Source: Clostridium sp.
GTDB lineage: Bacteria > Bacillota > Clostridia > Acetivibrionales > Acetivibrionaceae
DNA length: 7,040 nucleotides
Direction of reading: 5' to 3'
NCBI GenBank assembly: GCA_012841175.1
Contig: DUVG01000232.1
Coordinates: 1-7,040 of the forward strand
This document shows, piece by piece, positions 5,160 through 7,040 of this stretch. The stretch's first letter is position 1, and each line of letters starts with the position of its first letter. The position numbers and the translations under genes are program-made. The notes under the pieces are model-generated. The model was given only the letters and a program-made list of their open reading frames with translations. It made no database searches and had not been told where the DNA came from.

Positions 5160-7040
5160 ATGAGAAAAAAAATACTTGCCGTAATTATTTTATTTATATG
5201 TATTTTTGCTGTATCTAATGCCTATGCTTCTTTGGGTTTAAGGGCAAAGCCTGCTGCCCTGCACTCTGATACTCAAATTAATCTTAGCTGGGATTCAGTA
5301 GCAAATGCATCATATTACAAAATATACCGAAAGGAATACATAGATGATGATGATAATGATGAGAATTATGTATTGCTTTCAATTATCAATGTGGATAGAG
5401 AAAAAGACTATTTAAATTTTGATGACACTGAACTTTTGCCAAAAACTCAATACGAATATAAAGTAGAGGCAATAAAAATCTCTTCAGAGGAAGAGGAAAT
5501 TATAAAGTCTGAAACAGATATTGCTACAACTGAAGAAATGCGACCACCTTCCATTGTATCATGGAACTTGGATTTAAATAACAAAATAATAAATTTAAAG
5601 TGGATAAACAACTCTCTTGCTACTAAAACTACTACAATATACAATGAAACTGGAGAGGAAATAGCTCATTTAGATGATGATGGAACTTCCATAAGTTTTT
5701 TTGACCCTTCCATAGCACCTGAGACAACAAATAAATATACTGTTACTTCTTCGGCAATTATTGTTGAAGATCAGGAATCCATAGACATTAGCGGAAGAAA
5801 GGCTTCATCAAACTTTGAAATAACTCCAATAAAGCTACCTTATATAACTGCAAAGCTAGACAAAGGCTATTCATTAATTTCCTGGGAAAAACACCCTCAA
5901 ATACAGCAGTTTAAATTAGAAAGAAGCAAATATGGGGATGAGTCCTGGGGAAACTGGGAAGTTGTGGATGCAAAATTAAAAGAAGACAGTACATCAATAA
6001 AAGACAGGCTTTCGGATAATGGCATATACCGATACAGACTTAAAATAGATACTGAAAATTATACAGGGGTTAGTAATATTTCTAAGCCAATTACCAACAT
6101 TACTTCTCCTTCAAAATTACAGTGTGTGCCTGTAAGTCCCGGAAGGATTGATCTTAGTTGGACTAATCCTCCTGTAGGCAATTTTACCATACTGATACAA
6201 CGAAAAGATTCCAGTAGTTCCTCTTATAAAACTATAGCTCAAGTGGACAGCAATATAACCTCCTATTCTGACACAGACAATATTGAAACAGGCAAAACCT
6301 ATTATTATAGAATTGTTGCCAAAGATAGCAGTGGAAATGCAAATTCAACAGGGGATTACAAAATATCTGCTGATGTACCTGATTCACCTAAGTACCTTAC
6401 CATTGATATAACATCTCCTACAAGCTTTACTTTAAACTGGTATGATAACTTAAATAATGAATCAGGCTTTATTATTGAAAGAAAGACAGGCAATGGGAGC
6501 TTTGTTGAAATAGCAACTGTACCTGCAAATACCAATTATTATACAGACAGCACTGTAACCTCTAGTTCTAACTACATATACAGGATCACTGCCTTTAACC
6601 CCTTTGGCAAAGCCCGTTCTTATACCAATGAGGTGGCAGCATCTGCATCCCTTTTAATAGAACCTCCTGCTGCTCTCAATGCAACCCCTGTATCTTCAAA
6701 ACAAATTGACCTGTCCTGGACATATGCCGACTACTCAAATCACAGCACCGCCATAGAAAGAAAGAGGGGCAAAGATGGGGACTGGCAAATAGTAGATATA
6801 TTAGACACTGGTTTTAGCAGTTACAGTGACACAAACCTTAGCTCTGATACAGAATATTTTTATAGGGTTAAGACGGCAATTAGTGAAAATGTATTTTCAA
6901 GACCTTACCCTAGGGAAGAGGTTGAAAAGGGAGTATATACAAAGTTATTGACTCCTAAAGATTTAAAAGCTTCCTGGCAGTCTTCCGGAATAATTAAGCT
7001 GGAGTGGTCAGGTATTTTATCCTTTGACAGTGAACTCATA
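5160..7040 (+). CDS. Secreted protein of tandem fibronectin type III-like repeats (3' end outside the window)
   Basis: Only the first 627 codons are present and the frame is still open at the edge. The N terminus (MRKKILAVIILFICIFAVSNAYA) is a clear signal peptide, likely cut after A23, so the protein is exported. The rest is a regular series of about 90-97-residue fibronectin type III-like units starting near residues 31, 129, 223, 317, 407, 502 and 599. Each opens with a P-containing linker, then a strand ending in a Trp (INLSW, IINLKW, SLISW, IDLSW, FTLNW, IDLSW, IKLEW). Most then have an IERK-type strand and a late Y-x-Y/Y-R strand (YEYKVEAI, YRYRLKI, YYYRIVAKD, YIYRITAFN, YFYRVKTA). An acidic loop DDDDNDE lies near residues 62-68. 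GGAGGG lies 5 nt before the ATG. Such repeats usually act as spacers or binding modules in cell-surface or polymer-degrading proteins. No catalytic or anchoring domain is visible yet, so the function is unknown. Confidence 0.9.
   Translation, partial: MRKKILAVIILFICIFAVSNAYASLGLRAKPAALHSDTQINLSWDSVANASYYKIYRKEYIDDDDNDENYVLLSIINVDREKDYLNFDDTELLPKTQYEYKVEAIKISSEEEEIIKSETDIATTEEMRPPSIVSWNLDLNNKIINLKWINNSLATKTTTIYNETGEEIAHLDDDGTSISFFDPSIAPETTNKYTVTSSAIIVEDQESIDISGRKASSNFEITPIKLPYITAKLDKGYSLISWEKHPQIQQFKLERSKYGDESWGNWEVVDAKLKEDSTSIKDRLSDNGIYRYRLKIDTENYTGVSNISKPITNITSPSKLQCVPVSPGRIDLSWTNPPVGNFTILIQRKDSSSSSYKTIAQVDSNITSYSDTDNIETGKTYYYRIVAKDSSGNANSTGDYKISADVPDSPKYLTIDITSPTSFTLNWYDNLNNESGFIIERKTGNGSFVEIATVPANTNYYTDSTVTSSSNYIYRITAFNPFGKARSYTNEVAASASLLIEPPAALNATPVSSKQIDLSWTYADYSNHSTAIERKRGKDGDWQIVDILDTGFSSYSDTNLSSDTEYFYRVKTAISENVFSRPYPREEVEKGVYTKLLTPKDLKASWQSSGIIKLEWSGILSFDSELI

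Overview
This window looks like low-G+C chromosomal DNA from a Gram-positive, clostridia-like Firmicute. The reasons are AT-rich intergenic DNA, strong AGGAGG-type ribosome binding sites, near-consensus sigma-A promoters and a Firmicutes-type Mn/Zn ABC transporter. I cannot name the species. Most of it is ordinary: two metal-transport loci transcribed away from each other, one tRNA, and the first part of a secreted repeat protein.

Left part (1-1087). The first 190 codons of mgtE, a Mg2+ transporter/channel gene, run leftward off the window edge (570 to 1). A good promoter (TTGAAA, 17 bp, TATAAT, minus strand) lies about 380 bp upstream, so mgtE should carry a 5' leader of about 345 nt. The leader holds a 33-codon ORF (863 to 762) with a textbook Shine-Dalgarno. 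Its peptide begins MDPGPN. This acidic/proline start resembles MgtL (MEPDPTP...), the leader peptide that controls the enterobacterial Mg2+ transporter gene mgtA. The initiation region of this small ORF can pair with its own late codons, and further inverted repeats follow before mgtE. I see no M-box. This is the most interesting item in the window.

Centre (1088-4873). A rightward operon encodes a complete TroABCD/MntABCD-type ABC transporter: metal-binding protein, ATPase, and two ABC-3 permeases, the first with a C-terminal winged-helix-like extension. The last three genes are tightly packed (ATGA overlap, then an 8-nt overlap). The family imports Mn2+ and/or Zn2+. A 9-9-9 bp inverted repeat sits between the divergent mgtE and tro promoters.

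Right part (4850-7040). A tRNA-Arg(CCT) gene on the minus strand, with its own promoter and intrinsic terminator, is convergent with troD; its terminator overlaps the 3' end of troD. A plus-strand intrinsic terminator follows at 5066-5107. Then comes an exported protein made of tandem fibronectin type III-like repeats (5160 to the window end, open). It has a signal peptide and six full repeats plus the start of a seventh.

Functionally, the left and centre parts form a divergent Mg2+/Mn2+(Zn2+) uptake region. The fibronectin-type protein appears unrelated to metal transport.
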